Source: Candidatus Dadabacteria bacterium (lineage in GTDB: Bacteria > Desulfobacterota_D > UBA1144 > Nemesobacterales > JAJCZQ01). Taken from it: DNA of 6,103 bases. Of the stretch, positions 1 through 5,403 are shown one piece after another (the first letter of the stretch is position 1; every line of letters starts with the position of its first letter). The DNA is taken from the NCBI GenBank assembly GCA_030624695.1, contig JAUXJP010000065.1:1-6103 (forward strand). The letters run 5' to 3'. The notes beneath the pieces are model-generated. The model was not told where the DNA came from. It did no database searches and worked only from the letters and a program-made list of their open reading frames with translations. A program made the translations under genes and the position numbers.

Positions 1-255
1 GCCTTAATCGGTCTGCCTATATATGTTAGCACTGAATCTTCGATTCCGCTCATTAAAGCATTAATGGCGGGAGGCGCCAGTGGCGGTGCGATGCTGGCAT
101 TCATGATCACCGGGGCAGGAACGAGTGCGTGGGTTGTTGCCGGTATTGCAACGTTTCTGAAAAAACGGATTATTAGTCTCTATGTTCTATTCTTATTAGC
201 GGGGGGAATTCTGCTGGGATATCTATATGATCTTTTGTTGGCGACAGGGATATAA
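1..255 (+). CDS. C-terminal part of a permease, ArsP_1/DUF318-like (5' end outside window)
   Basis: The reading frame is open from base 1 to a TAA at 253-255, giving the last 84 residues of a membrane protein whose start lies upstream. Residues 29-53 and 57-80 are two strongly hydrophobic, Gly/Ala-rich helices joined by a basic turn (LKKR, 53-56), followed by a very short tail. The pattern IGLPIYVSTESSIPLIKAL, then a GGASGGAML segment and a TGAGTSAWVVAGI helix, resembles the C-terminal repeat of ArsP_1 (DUF318) permeases. Members of that family export organoarsenicals or metal ions across the inner membrane. The family assignment comes from remembered pattern and only the tail is visible, so the substrate cannot be stated. 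No metal-binding Cys cluster or regulator is visible. No convincing intrinsic terminator follows the stop codon. Confidence 0.72.
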   Translation, partial: ALIGLPIYVSTESSIPLIKALMAGGASGGAMLAFMITGAGTSAWVVAGIATFLKKRIISLYVLFLLAGGILLGYLYDLLLATGI

Positions 256-418
256 AAACGAGATTTGTTTCGGGAGGTCATGTTCAGTCCCATTTGAAAA
301 AGCTCTAATGATATCGAAATAATTACAACCTATTTCTATTTTTACAACTTTTTGAATGGATTTAAAATTGTGGAGAATAATAGAGATAGCTATTTATCGC
401 AGAGGCGGTATTAAAGAA

Positions 419-434
419 AATAGGTGTCCCTATT
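419..434. repeat. AATAGG/CCTATT hairpin, REP-like (upstream copy)
   Basis: A perfect 6 bp inverted repeat, AATAGG and CCTATT, is separated by TGTC and followed by ATTC. A close relative (AATAGGTGTCTG then TCCTTATTATTC) lies at 999-1022, overlapping the stop codon of the transposase remnant. The two copies are direct repeats that bracket the 419-1020 repeat patch. From general knowledge, sequences of this kind often accompany REP-associated tyrosine transposases. That link is inferred here from the neighbouring remnant. Confidence 0.45.
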
Positions 435-526
435 ATTCGCAAAAAAATTACCCCCTCTACTTATATAGATACAAAAATAGGGTGAAAATACAAAAGATTT
501 GAGAAAAAAATTTAAAAAATTTTAAC

Positions 527-575
527 AGCAGCAACAGCAGCAGGGTAAAAATTACACCCTAATGTTGTTGCTGTT
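527..575. repeat. Long CAG/CTG-rich imperfect hairpin
   Basis: The left arm is built on two AACAGCAGC units (524-541) and ends in AGGGT (542-546). The right arm starts with ACCCT (556-560) and continues TGTTGTTGCTGTT (563-575). Pairing by eye gives 5 bp at the top, a 2x2 internal mismatch, then 13 bp including two G-U pairs, around a 9-base loop (547-555). No U-tract follows, so this is not a standard terminator. It could be a cruciform, a structured RNA, or simply a by-product of simple-sequence expansion on the two arms. Confidence 0.55.
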
Positions 576-608
576 CTATTTGTTACTGTTCTTACTTGTT
601 GCTGTTAG
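565..608. repeat. Three tandem 15-16 bp TTGTTGCTGTT units
   Basis: The units begin at 565, 580 and 596. They read TTGTTGCTGTTCTA, TTGTTACTGTTCTTA and TTGTTGCTGTTAG. The first unit also forms the right arm of the hairpin at 527-575, and the other two could pair with the same left arm in its place. The spacing is about 1.5 helical turns. Only three copies are present and function is unknown. Confidence 0.55.
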
Positions 609-610
609 TG

Positions 611-677
611 TGGAAAAATTCCACTAGGGGGTGTGGAGAATTTCCAGTAGGGTAGTGGAAAAATTCCAGTAGGGGGG
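611..677. repeat. Three tandem 22-23 bp palindrome-bearing units (iteron- or operator-like)
   Basis: Units start at 611, 634 and 656, so the periods are 23 and 22 bases, close to two helical turns. Each begins with a dyad: TGGAAAAATTCCA in units 1 and 3, TGGAGAATTTCCA in unit 2, with arms TGGAA and TTCCA around three bases. Each dyad is followed by a short AC/GT dinucleotide, then TAGGG with a variable run of G. Regularly phased dyads of this kind are typical of multi-site protein binding, such as operators or replication iterons. No rep gene or dedicated regulator is adjacent, so the ligand is unknown. An AT-rich stretch (GATAATATTTA) follows immediately at 681-691. Confidence 0.65.
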
Positions 678-742
678 TAGGATAATATTTACCTCATCAT
701 ACGGAGATTGATGAAGAATTGGAGGAAAATAATTTTATTTTA

Positions 743-881
743 AAGAAAGAAGGATTTTTTAAATCTTTTGTCGTATTAATATTAAGATGTAGAAAAATTG
801 AAAAAGACTAATTCTTTTAACCGCTGGTAGCGATTCGATTCAATAAGGTAGATATATATTCTTGAAGTGTGACAAAGAACC
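743..881. repeat. ~140 bp dispersed repeat, copy 1
   Basis: This copy aligns with 2135-2269 over its whole length at roughly 80-85 percent identity by eye. It differs by a 5-base GATTC duplication (the other copy has a single GATTC before AATAAGG) and by one missing base. It ends in GTGACAAAGAACC (869-881), the left half of the REP-like palindrome that is more complete in copy 2. Frame +2 through the left half reads KKEGFFKSFVVLILRCRKI, close to KKEGFLKFFAVLVLRYRKI in copy 2, so the repeat may derive from a coding sequence. Stop codons at 805 and 814 break that frame here. Copy 1 is followed directly by the RAYT-like tail. Confidence 0.75.
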
Positions 882-889
882 ATCCCTGA

Positions 890-1003
890 TATACAGGACG
901 GCCTCTGGGAACAAATGATTTTATAGAAAGACTTGAAGGACAGCTTAAGAGACTTTTTAAGTTAAAGCCGAAAGGAAGGCCTAAGAAGAAAGTTAATAAA
1001 TAG
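890..1003 (+). pseudogene. C-terminal remnant of a REP-associated tyrosine transposase (RAYT, IS200-like)
   Basis: Frame +2 from 890 to the TAG at 1001-1003 encodes about 37 residues reading YTGRPLGTNDFIERLEG, then QLKRLFKLKPKGRPKKKVNK. A GRPLG element, an F-(I/V)-E-x-L-E helix and a lysine-rich GRPKKK tail are the usual ending of RAYT (Y1_Tnp-related) proteins, in my recollection of the family. The catalytic HUH motif and tyrosine region are absent: a TGA at 887-889 lies just upstream, and before it comes the ~140 bp repeat. This is therefore a truncated relic with no transposase activity. A REP-like AATAGGTGTC hairpin follows the stop. Confidence 0.7.
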
Positions 1004-1022
1004 GTGTCTGTCCTTATTATTC
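999..1022. repeat. AATAGG/CCTTATT hairpin, REP-like (downstream copy)
   Basis: AATAGGTGTCTG followed by TCCTTATTATTC overlaps the stop codon of the transposase remnant and repeats the element at 419-434 in the same orientation. The arms are AATAGG and CCTTATT, with one bulged base in the right arm. It is probably the 3' cis-acting palindrome once used by the RAYT element; that role is inferred from position. Confidence 0.45.
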
Positions 1023-1066
1023 TCCTGGTTATTTAAGATACCTCGAAAGGGGACGTACATCTGTAA

Positions 1067-1951
1067 GTGGTGCCCAAAATGAATAAAACCAATGAAAATT
1101 ATCTTATACTTCCTGATGACCGTCAACTTTGCTTTGCGGAATTTGGGGATCCAAAGGGTCAGCCTATTTTTGTTTTTCATGGCAATCCCAATTCGCGGCT
1201 GCTCTGGGGCGTGATACCGGGTTCGCCTTTTTTGCCCAATGTCCGTTTGATCGCGCCAGACCGGCCCGGGTTTGGGCGGACCGATTTTAAAGAGGGCGTG
1301 ACCACGCTTGAGAACTGGCCCAATGACATTACGGTTCTGGCTGATTCGCTGGGAATAAAAAAATTTGCTGTTTTTGGCCCATCCGGGGGCGGACCATATG
1401 CCTTATCCTGCGCCTGGAAAATTCCGGAACGTTTGACTTCAGTTGGCATCTTTGCTAGTGTCGGACCATTTATCCCGGAAACAGATAAGAACATAGCTGC
1501 TCCTGTTCGTATAATGTGGGCTAACGTACCGAAATTGCCTGGGCTGTTCAAGTTGCAAATGAAACTGTTTGCTTGGCTGGCTAAAAAATACCCTAAGCTT
1601 TATATTAAAATGGTCCTTAAAGAGTTTAGTGAAACCGACAGAAAAGATTATGAGCGTCTTAATATCGCTGAGTTGATTCAAGTTGATCGCAATGAAGGCT
1701 ATCGGCAGGGGGGTATCGGCACTTGGTATGACGTAATGATCCCTGGTAATTGGCCGATACCGCTGAAGGAGATCAAGACCAAGGTTTATCTCTGGCAGGG
1801 CGAAGAAGATATCAGTGTTCCCCTGTCCATGGGGCAATATATAGCTGAGAAGCTCCCCAACTGCGAAGCAAAATTTATTCAGGGTGTGGGGCATTTTTGG
1901 ATCTTTGAGCATTTAGCTGAAATGTTAGAGAAGCTGGTGGAGCGACAATAA
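1067..1951 (+). CDS. Alpha/beta-fold hydrolase, serine type
   Basis: The 294-residue protein has the full set of alpha/beta-hydrolase landmarks. HGNPNS (38-43) forms the oxyanion turn, APDRPGFG (63-70) is the usual loop, and GPSGGG (104-109) is the nucleophile elbow with Ser106. Asp248 (GEEDISVP) and His276 (GVGHFW) complete the triad. A helical lid lies at about 132-225, and there is no signal peptide, so it is probably cytoplasmic. Substrate (ester, thioester, lactone or amide) cannot be read from sequence. The first codon is GTG at 1067; ATG at 1079 is equally plausible, and upstream AAAGGGGA (1046-1053) is rather far from both. Stops are tandem TAA-TAG. The frame uses more G/C-ending codons than the surrounding DNA. 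It is isolated from the downstream gene by 455 bases. A Ser nucleophile argues against OleB or haloalkane-dehalogenase-type enzymes, which use Asp. Confidence 0.9.
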   Translation: MVPKMNKTNENYLILPDDRQLCFAEFGDPKGQPIFVFHGNPNSRLLWGVIPGSPFLPNVRLIAPDRPGFGRTDFKEGVTTLENWPNDITVLADSLGIKKFAVFGPSGGGPYALSCAWKIPERLTSVGIFASVGPFIPETDKNIAAPVRIMWANVPKLPGLFKLQMKLFAWLAKKYPKLYIKMVLKEFSETDRKDYERLNIAELIQVDRNEGYRQGGIGTWYDVMIPGNWPIPLKEIKTKVYLWQGEEDISVPLSMGQYIAEKLPNCEAKFIQGVGHFWIFEHLAEMLEKLVERQ

Positions 1952-2000
1952 TAGAAAAGATTTTACTTTTTGGCATAAACAGCCCACTATTTTATATGGT

Positions 2001-2044
2001 TTTCAAGAAGGTATTTTCACACAGGTTTTACACATTTTCCCCAT
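2001..2044. repeat. 44 bp direct repeat, copy 1
   Basis: This segment, from TTTCAAGAAGGTATTTTC to CACATTTTCCCCAT, is matched at 42 of 44 positions by 5700-5743 in the same orientation. The only differences are A/C at position 19 and G/C at position 25. The pair flanks the reductase-synthetase gene at a distance of about 3.7 kb. Each copy contains TTTTACACA, a fit to the loose DnaA-box pattern, but no origin context is present. After the repeat, copy 1 carries a dRS3-like element where copy 2 does not. Confidence 0.85.
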
Positions 2045-2049
2045 ATGTC

Positions 2050-2069
2050 ATTCCCTCGAAGGCGGGAAT
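2050..2069. repeat. dRS3-like element, ATTCCC-N8-GGGAAT
   Basis: The sequence ATTCCC, eight bases, then GGGAAT exactly fits the dRS3 pattern known from Neisseria and, in related forms, from many proteobacterial genomes. It is embedded in the familiar longer context GTC-ATTCCC...GGGAAT-CCATC, which translates to the spurious FPRRRESI peptide often mis-annotated as protein. In Neisseria such sites are targets for filamentous phage integration; no phage gene is visible here. A decayed relative lies at 5820-5839. Confidence 0.75.
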
Positions 2070-2134
2070 CCATCTTCTCTTTTCCATCTAAATATTACTC
2101 ACTAACAACCAATACACTTCGCAACTATTTTTCA

Positions 2135-2269
2135 AAAAAAGAAGGATTTTTGAAATTTTTTGCCGTATTAGTATTAAGATATAGAAAAATTAGAAAACAC
2201 TATTTCTTTTTGCCCGCTGGGGGCGATTCAATAAGGCAAATATATATTCCTGAAATGTGACAAAGAACC
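2135..2269. repeat. ~140 bp dispersed repeat, copy 2
   Basis: This is the second copy of the repeat at 743-881, in the same orientation, with roughly 80-85 percent identity by eye. It lacks the 5-base GATTC duplication of copy 1. One frame stays open through it (KKEGFLKFFAVLVLRYRKI, then FFLPAGGDSIRQIYIPEM), ending at a TGA inside the terminal palindrome. I do not recognise that peptide. The repeat may be a miniature or remnant mobile element that shares an end with REP-like sequences. Confidence 0.75.
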
Positions 2270-2281
2270 GTTCTCTGACAC
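2257..2281. repeat. REP-like imperfect palindrome GTGACAAAGAAC/GTTCTCTGACAC
   Basis: GTGACAAAGAAC and GTTCTCTGACAC form a 12 bp dyad with two mismatches around a single C. The left half matches the end of dispersed-repeat copy 1 (869-881), and a related sequence in the opposite orientation lies at 5235-5262 just beyond the reductase-synthetase gene. Sequences of the GACAAAGAACCGTCCCC type are common REP-like repeats in several anaerobic lineages, in my recollection. They can act as transposase recognition sites or as RNA stabilising hairpins. Confidence 0.6.
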
Positions 2282-2394
2282 ATATTATGCTACAGTGAGC
2301 AAAGTGATTTAAAAAATCGAGCGGGAAAATGAAAAGTGATATTGCAAGACTTAACCCCATAATATCCTGAGTACTTTCATAATAAATTATAAAT

Positions 2395-2402
2395 GGAGGT
2401 GA
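2395..2402 (+). promoter_or_regulatory. Shine-Dalgarno GGAGGTGA that decides an ATT start
   Basis: GGAGGTGA is close to the ideal anti-16S complement. In the reading frame of the reductase-synthetase, ATT at 2407 lies 7 bases after GGAGG, the normal spacing. The first conventional start codon in frame, GTG at 2419, is 19 bases away and would cut into the first strand of the Rossmann fold. The only ATG near the site (2393) overlaps the Shine-Dalgarno sequence and reads an 11-codon frame that ends in TGA. Confidence 0.6.
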
Positions 2403-2406
2403 TTTT

Positions 2407-5220
2407 ATTAACGGTACAGTGTTGCTGACCGGATCTAACGGTTTTCTGGGTGCACAAATAGCGCTACGGGTGTTGAATAACACTGATCATATCTTGTATG
2501 CTATGGTCAGGGCTAAGGACAATGAAGCGGCAAAGCTTCGTCTCTCGCGTGCCTGGTGGGACTGGCCGGAACTTGTAAGTGCTATCGGGCATAGAGTCAT
2601 CGTGCTTGCAGGGGATGTATCGGTATATCAACTTGGGCTCAGTGATAAGCAATATAATGACGTTGTACGCCTTGTGACCTATATTATTCATACTGCAGCA
2701 GACTTGCGCCTTAATGGTCCGATTGATCAGTTGAGGAAAACCAATGTACATGGAACCGAAAATATGCTTGAACTTGCCTTTGCAGCACAGAATGACCACG
2801 GTATCGCTCGTTTTTCACATGTCTCAACCGCTTACGTGGCTGGCGGTAGAACAGGAGATATAGAAGAAGAATCCTTGACCGATGAATATGGCTTTTACAG
2901 TAATTATGAGATTACCAAGTTTGAAGCAGAGTTGCTGGTAAGAAAGGCAAAGGCACAATTACCTGTTTCTATTTTTCGGCCGAGTCAGGTGGTTGGTGAT
3001 TCCAAGACAGGTGCCATAAAGAGGTTTAATACACTTTATTTTCCGTTACGGCTTTACCTTAACAGAAAACCCAGAGTTGTTCCGGTAAGCCCTTCATTGA
3101 AGGTGAACATGATTCCGGTTGATTATGTGGCTGATGCAATCACAAAACTCACTTTTATACCGGAAGCAGAGGGACTCACATTTCATCTGGTCACACCTTT
3201 TGATAAGCAACCTGCTGTGCGTGATTTGATTGAGTTTATGCGGAACTGGGCTGATGAGCGTTTTAGCGAACGTATACCACGTCCTTTGTATCTTCCTTTG
3301 CCTGTACCTCTGACCAGGGTTCGATTTCGTGCTCAGGGGTTCATCGAGCCACGTAATAAAAAGACGTTATCTGCCCTGGCAGCTCTTGTACCTTATTTTA
3401 AAGAGCGACGGAGGTTCTTACGAGATAATGTGGACCGGATCCTGGGAACTTATGATTTTCAATGGCAGGAAGTGTTTCTGCCGATCTTGAATTACGCTGC
3501 TTATATGGGTTTTTTCCATCGTTCAGAGCGCACTGTTCATGAACAAATATTGCACCGTCTGAAAAGTGACAGCATGCCGATCTCATATTACGACTTTATC
3601 GACGGTAAGATTGTGCCCCGCAGCAACAAGCAGGTACGCAAAGAGATGGTTCTGGCGGCAAATGCGCTGAATGCCATGGGCATCAGTAAAGGTGATTGCA
3701 TAGCACTAATGGGAGTTAACAGCACATCCTATATTGTACTTGATGTTGCTATAAGTATGCTGGGAGCCGTGAGTGTACCATTGTATATATCCAGTCCTCC
3801 TGCGGAGATTGATTTAATACTGAAAGAGACAGAGGCAAAATTACTGCTGGTTGGAGTTCCCGATATTATTAAGAGACTCGCTGAACTTAACATAAAGATT
3901 CCTGTGGTATCATTCTACCGGGCAGATCCAGTTGGCTCTTCAGAAAAGGGAATTATCGGCTGGCAGGAATTTTTAAGCAGAGGGGAAGGCGGTGAAGAAA
4001 TCAATACTGCCCCGGTTAATTTTGATGATCTGGTCACCATACGATATACCTCTGGCACAACCGGTAGAGTTAAAGGAGTCTGTTTTACTCATGAAAAGTT
4101 ACGCTGGATGGCTGAGGCTATCTGCTCGGTAATGGAGTCCTGGAAAGCTCGTAATCGTGAGATCTCCTATCTTTCCTATTTGCCCATGAATCATGTGATT
4201 GAGGGCATAATCACAGCTTATTCACCTTATTATACCCCGGCTCCTTTTCATATTTATTTTCTGGAGAATATGAAGGATTTGCAGAGTGCACTTAGAATAG
4301 TACGACCAATGACTTTTTTTTCGGTTCCGAGATTTTACGAGAAAGTATGGGAAGGAATACTGAAAAGCCGTACAGGACGTAAATATATTAAGGCGACTAA
4401 AGGCCTGAGAAGAATAATACTGCGTAAAGCGTTGAGAACAGCCGTATTGAATGTTGCCGGACTTAATCGCTGTATTCGAATTGCTGTTGGCTCGGCACCA
4501 ATAAGTGTGAGTTTACTCGATAATTTTCAAAAACTGGGTATAGAGATTCTAAACGCATATGGTCTTACGGAAGCCCCCCTGGTAACGGTTAATAGAGTAG
4601 GCGCGAACAGGATTGATACAGTGGGTGAACCTATGCCACATACTGAGATACGCATTGCTGATGATGGTGAAATACTGGTTCGAGGGCCTCAGGTAGCAGT
4701 TGGTTATCTTTGCAATGAAACAGAACATGTATTTAAGGACGGGTGGCTCTATACCGGGGATTTGGGCTATTTAACTGAAAAGGGAAGTCTGGTTTTGCAA
4801 GGGCGTAAAAAAGAAATTATTGTCACGTCCTATGGTAAAACTATATATCCCGGAAAAATTGAATCGATGCTTAGAAATAATAGGTACATAGACGAGGCTT
4901 TGGTAGTGGGTGAAGGAAGACCATACTGCAGCGCACTGCTGTGGGTGACTCATAACGGTGATAAATTTGATAGGATTGATTCCATTGGAGAACATATTAA
5001 AGATGTGAATCATCAGCTTTCGCATCCTGAACAGGTAAAACGCTGGGCGATTTTGCGAAATGGCCTTTCAATCAATGGTGGAGAGCTTACAGCGAGTCTG
5101 AAACTAAAGCGCCAAGAGATATTATTACCTTTATCAGAGTTGGTAGAGGCTCTTTATAGCGGAGTGTCATATTATCATGAAGACTTAATGCACGTAGGAG
5201 AAGCTGAAAGAATAAAGTAG
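2407..5220 (+). CDS. Bifunctional reductase-synthetase: SDR thioester/acyl-CoA reductase fused to long-chain acyl-CoA synthetase
   Basis: Counting from ATT 2407 the protein has about 937 residues (GTG 2419 would give 933). Residues 1-380 form an extended-SDR, thioester/fatty acyl-CoA reductase-like domain: TGSNGFLG (8-15) binds the dinucleotide, Ser140 sits in HVSTAYV, Tyr167 and Lys171 form YxxxK, and FRPSQVVG (190-197) follows. Residues ~385-937 are an AMP-binding domain of the long-chain acyl-CoA synthetase type: P-loop YTSGTTGRVKGV (547-558), LPMNHV (592-597), SVPRFYEKVWEGI, YGLTE (718-722), YTGDLG (782-787), GRKKEI (799-804) and a probable catalytic Lys899 in LTASLKLKR. Expected chemistry: activate a fatty acid with ATP, form the acyl thioester, reduce it with NAD(P)H to an aldehyde or alcohol. 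No phosphopantetheine carrier, signal peptide or membrane anchor is evident. Val replaces the usual Pro in the P-loop. Tandem TAG stops. Expression as a single transcript is likely. Confidence 0.88.
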   Translation: MNGTVLLTGSNGFLGAQIALRVLNNTDHILYAMVRAKDNEAAKLRLSRAWWDWPELVSAIGHRVIVLAGDVSVYQLGLSDKQYNDVVRLVTYIIHTAADLRLNGPIDQLRKTNVHGTENMLELAFAAQNDHGIARFSHVSTAYVAGGRTGDIEEESLTDEYGFYSNYEITKFEAELLVRKAKAQLPVSIFRPSQVVGDSKTGAIKRFNTLYFPLRLYLNRKPRVVPVSPSLKVNMIPVDYVADAITKLTFIPEAEGLTFHLVTPFDKQPAVRDLIEFMRNWADERFSERIPRPLYLPLPVPLTRVRFRAQGFIEPRNKKTLSALAALVPYFKERRRFLRDNVDRILGTYDFQWQEVFLPILNYAAYMGFFHRSERTVHEQILHRLKSDSMPISYYDFIDGKIVPRSNKQVRKEMVLAANALNAMGISKGDCIALMGVNSTSYIVLDVAISMLGAVSVPLYISSPPAEIDLILKETEAKLLLVGVPDIIKRLAELNIKIPVVSFYRADPVGSSEKGIIGWQEFLSRGEGGEEINTAPVNFDDLVTIRYTSGTTGRVKGVCFTHEKLRWMAEAICSVMESWKARNREISYLSYLPMNHVIEGIITAYSPYYTPAPFHIYFLENMKDLQSALRIVRPMTFFSVPRFYEKVWEGILKSRTGRKYIKATKGLRRIILRKALRTAVLNVAGLNRCIRIAVGSAPISVSLLDNFQKLGIEILNAYGLTEAPLVTVNRVGANRIDTVGEPMPHTEIRIADDGEILVRGPQVAVGYLCNETEHVFKDGWLYTGDLGYLTEKGSLVLQGRKKEIIVTSYGKTIYPGKIESMLRNNRYIDEALVVGEGRPYCSALLWVTHNGDKFDRIDSIGEHIKDVNHQLSHPEQVKRWAILRNGLSINGGELTASLKLKRQEILLPLSELVEALYSGVSYYHEDLMHVGEAERIK

Positions 5221-5234
5221 TAGCGTTGAATAAA

Positions 5235-5262
5235 TGACAGGGGGCGGTGGTTCTTTGACACA
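5235..5262. repeat. REP-like sequence in inverted orientation
   Basis: On the minus strand this reads TGTGTCAAAGAACC, then ACCGCCCCCTGTCA, clearly related to the GTGACAAAGAACC...TGACAC palindrome at 2257-2281. It lies 15 bases past the stop codon of the fusion gene, so that gene is bracketed by REP-like sequences pointing toward each other. As in other REP-like sites it could stabilise or end the transcript, but it has no U-tract. Confidence 0.55.
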
Positions 5263-5403
5263 CTAAAATATGACAGTGGTCCTATGGCATATTTATTGAT
5301 TAAATAATTAATTAAAAAGGTGAAAAATAGAGGAACAAGAAAGCTGATTTTTGGCTAAATAAGGCAGATAAGTATATATAGAATTAGAGGATTAGCAGTT
5401 TTT

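Larger units (their letters stand above)
256..1066. other. Long repeat-rich intergenic region without an intact gene
   Basis: About 810 bases separate the permease from the hydrolase. The first ~160 bases (256-418) are AT-rich and I see no gene, RNA or clear terminator in them. From 419 onward the region is a patchwork of a short hairpin, a CAG/CTG-rich hairpin, two sets of tandem repeats, one copy of a ~140 bp dispersed repeat and a transposase tail; these are listed separately. Short open frames exist, for example one through 706-807 that continues into the dispersed repeat. None has a ribosome binding site with a sensible start and a recognisable product. Confidence 0.7.
1952..2394. other. 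Repeat-filled intergenic region upstream of the reductase-synthetase gene
   Basis: This gap holds a 44 bp direct repeat, a dRS3-like element and the second copy of the ~140 bp dispersed repeat with its terminal palindrome; each is listed separately. A 71-codon frame (2045-2260) runs through them, but it starts inside a repeat with no ribosome binding site and is not believable as a gene. Between 2282 and 2394 the sequence is AT-rich. I could not identify a promoter with good -35/-10 spacing for the downstream gene. A small GATTT-AAA-AAATC hairpin occurs at 2306-2318. Confidence 0.65.

Noticed and set aside
611..677. G-quadruplex formed by the G runs of the tandem units
   Set aside because: Only three runs of three or more G are present, with long spacers, so the canonical four-run pattern is not met.
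524..677. CRISPR array
   Set aside because: The repeats are contiguous without unique spacers, only three copies exist in each set, and there are no cas genes.
962..1180. Minus-strand 72-codon frame
   Set aside because: It overlaps the transposase tail and the hydrolase start, has no recognisable motif, and both plus-strand readings are better supported.
1177..1912. Two long minus-strand frames opposite the hydrolase
   Set aside because: They are shadows of the hydrolase gene, which has a complete catalytic triad and continuous fold on the plus strand.
2026..2034. DnaA-box-like TTTTACACA in both 44 bp repeats, possible replication origin
   Set aside because: There is one loose match per repeat, with no cluster of boxes, no DnaA or partition genes and no skew evidence; chance in AT-rich DNA is enough.
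2045..2260. 71-codon plus-strand open frame with an SFPRRRESI start
   Set aside because: It begins inside the dRS3-like element and runs through the dispersed repeat with no ribosome binding site. The FPRRRESI peptide is the usual artefact of translating this element.
2342..2380. Promoter TTGCAA with TATCCT or TAATAT upstream of the fusion gene
   Set aside because: The spacers are 15 and 12 bases and the -10 matches are poor, so I could not support a call.
1067..5220. OleBCD olefin biosynthesis cluster
   Set aside because: The hydrolase has a Ser nucleophile (GPSGGG), OleA is missing, and the SDR motifs fit thioester/acyl-CoA reductases better than OleD.
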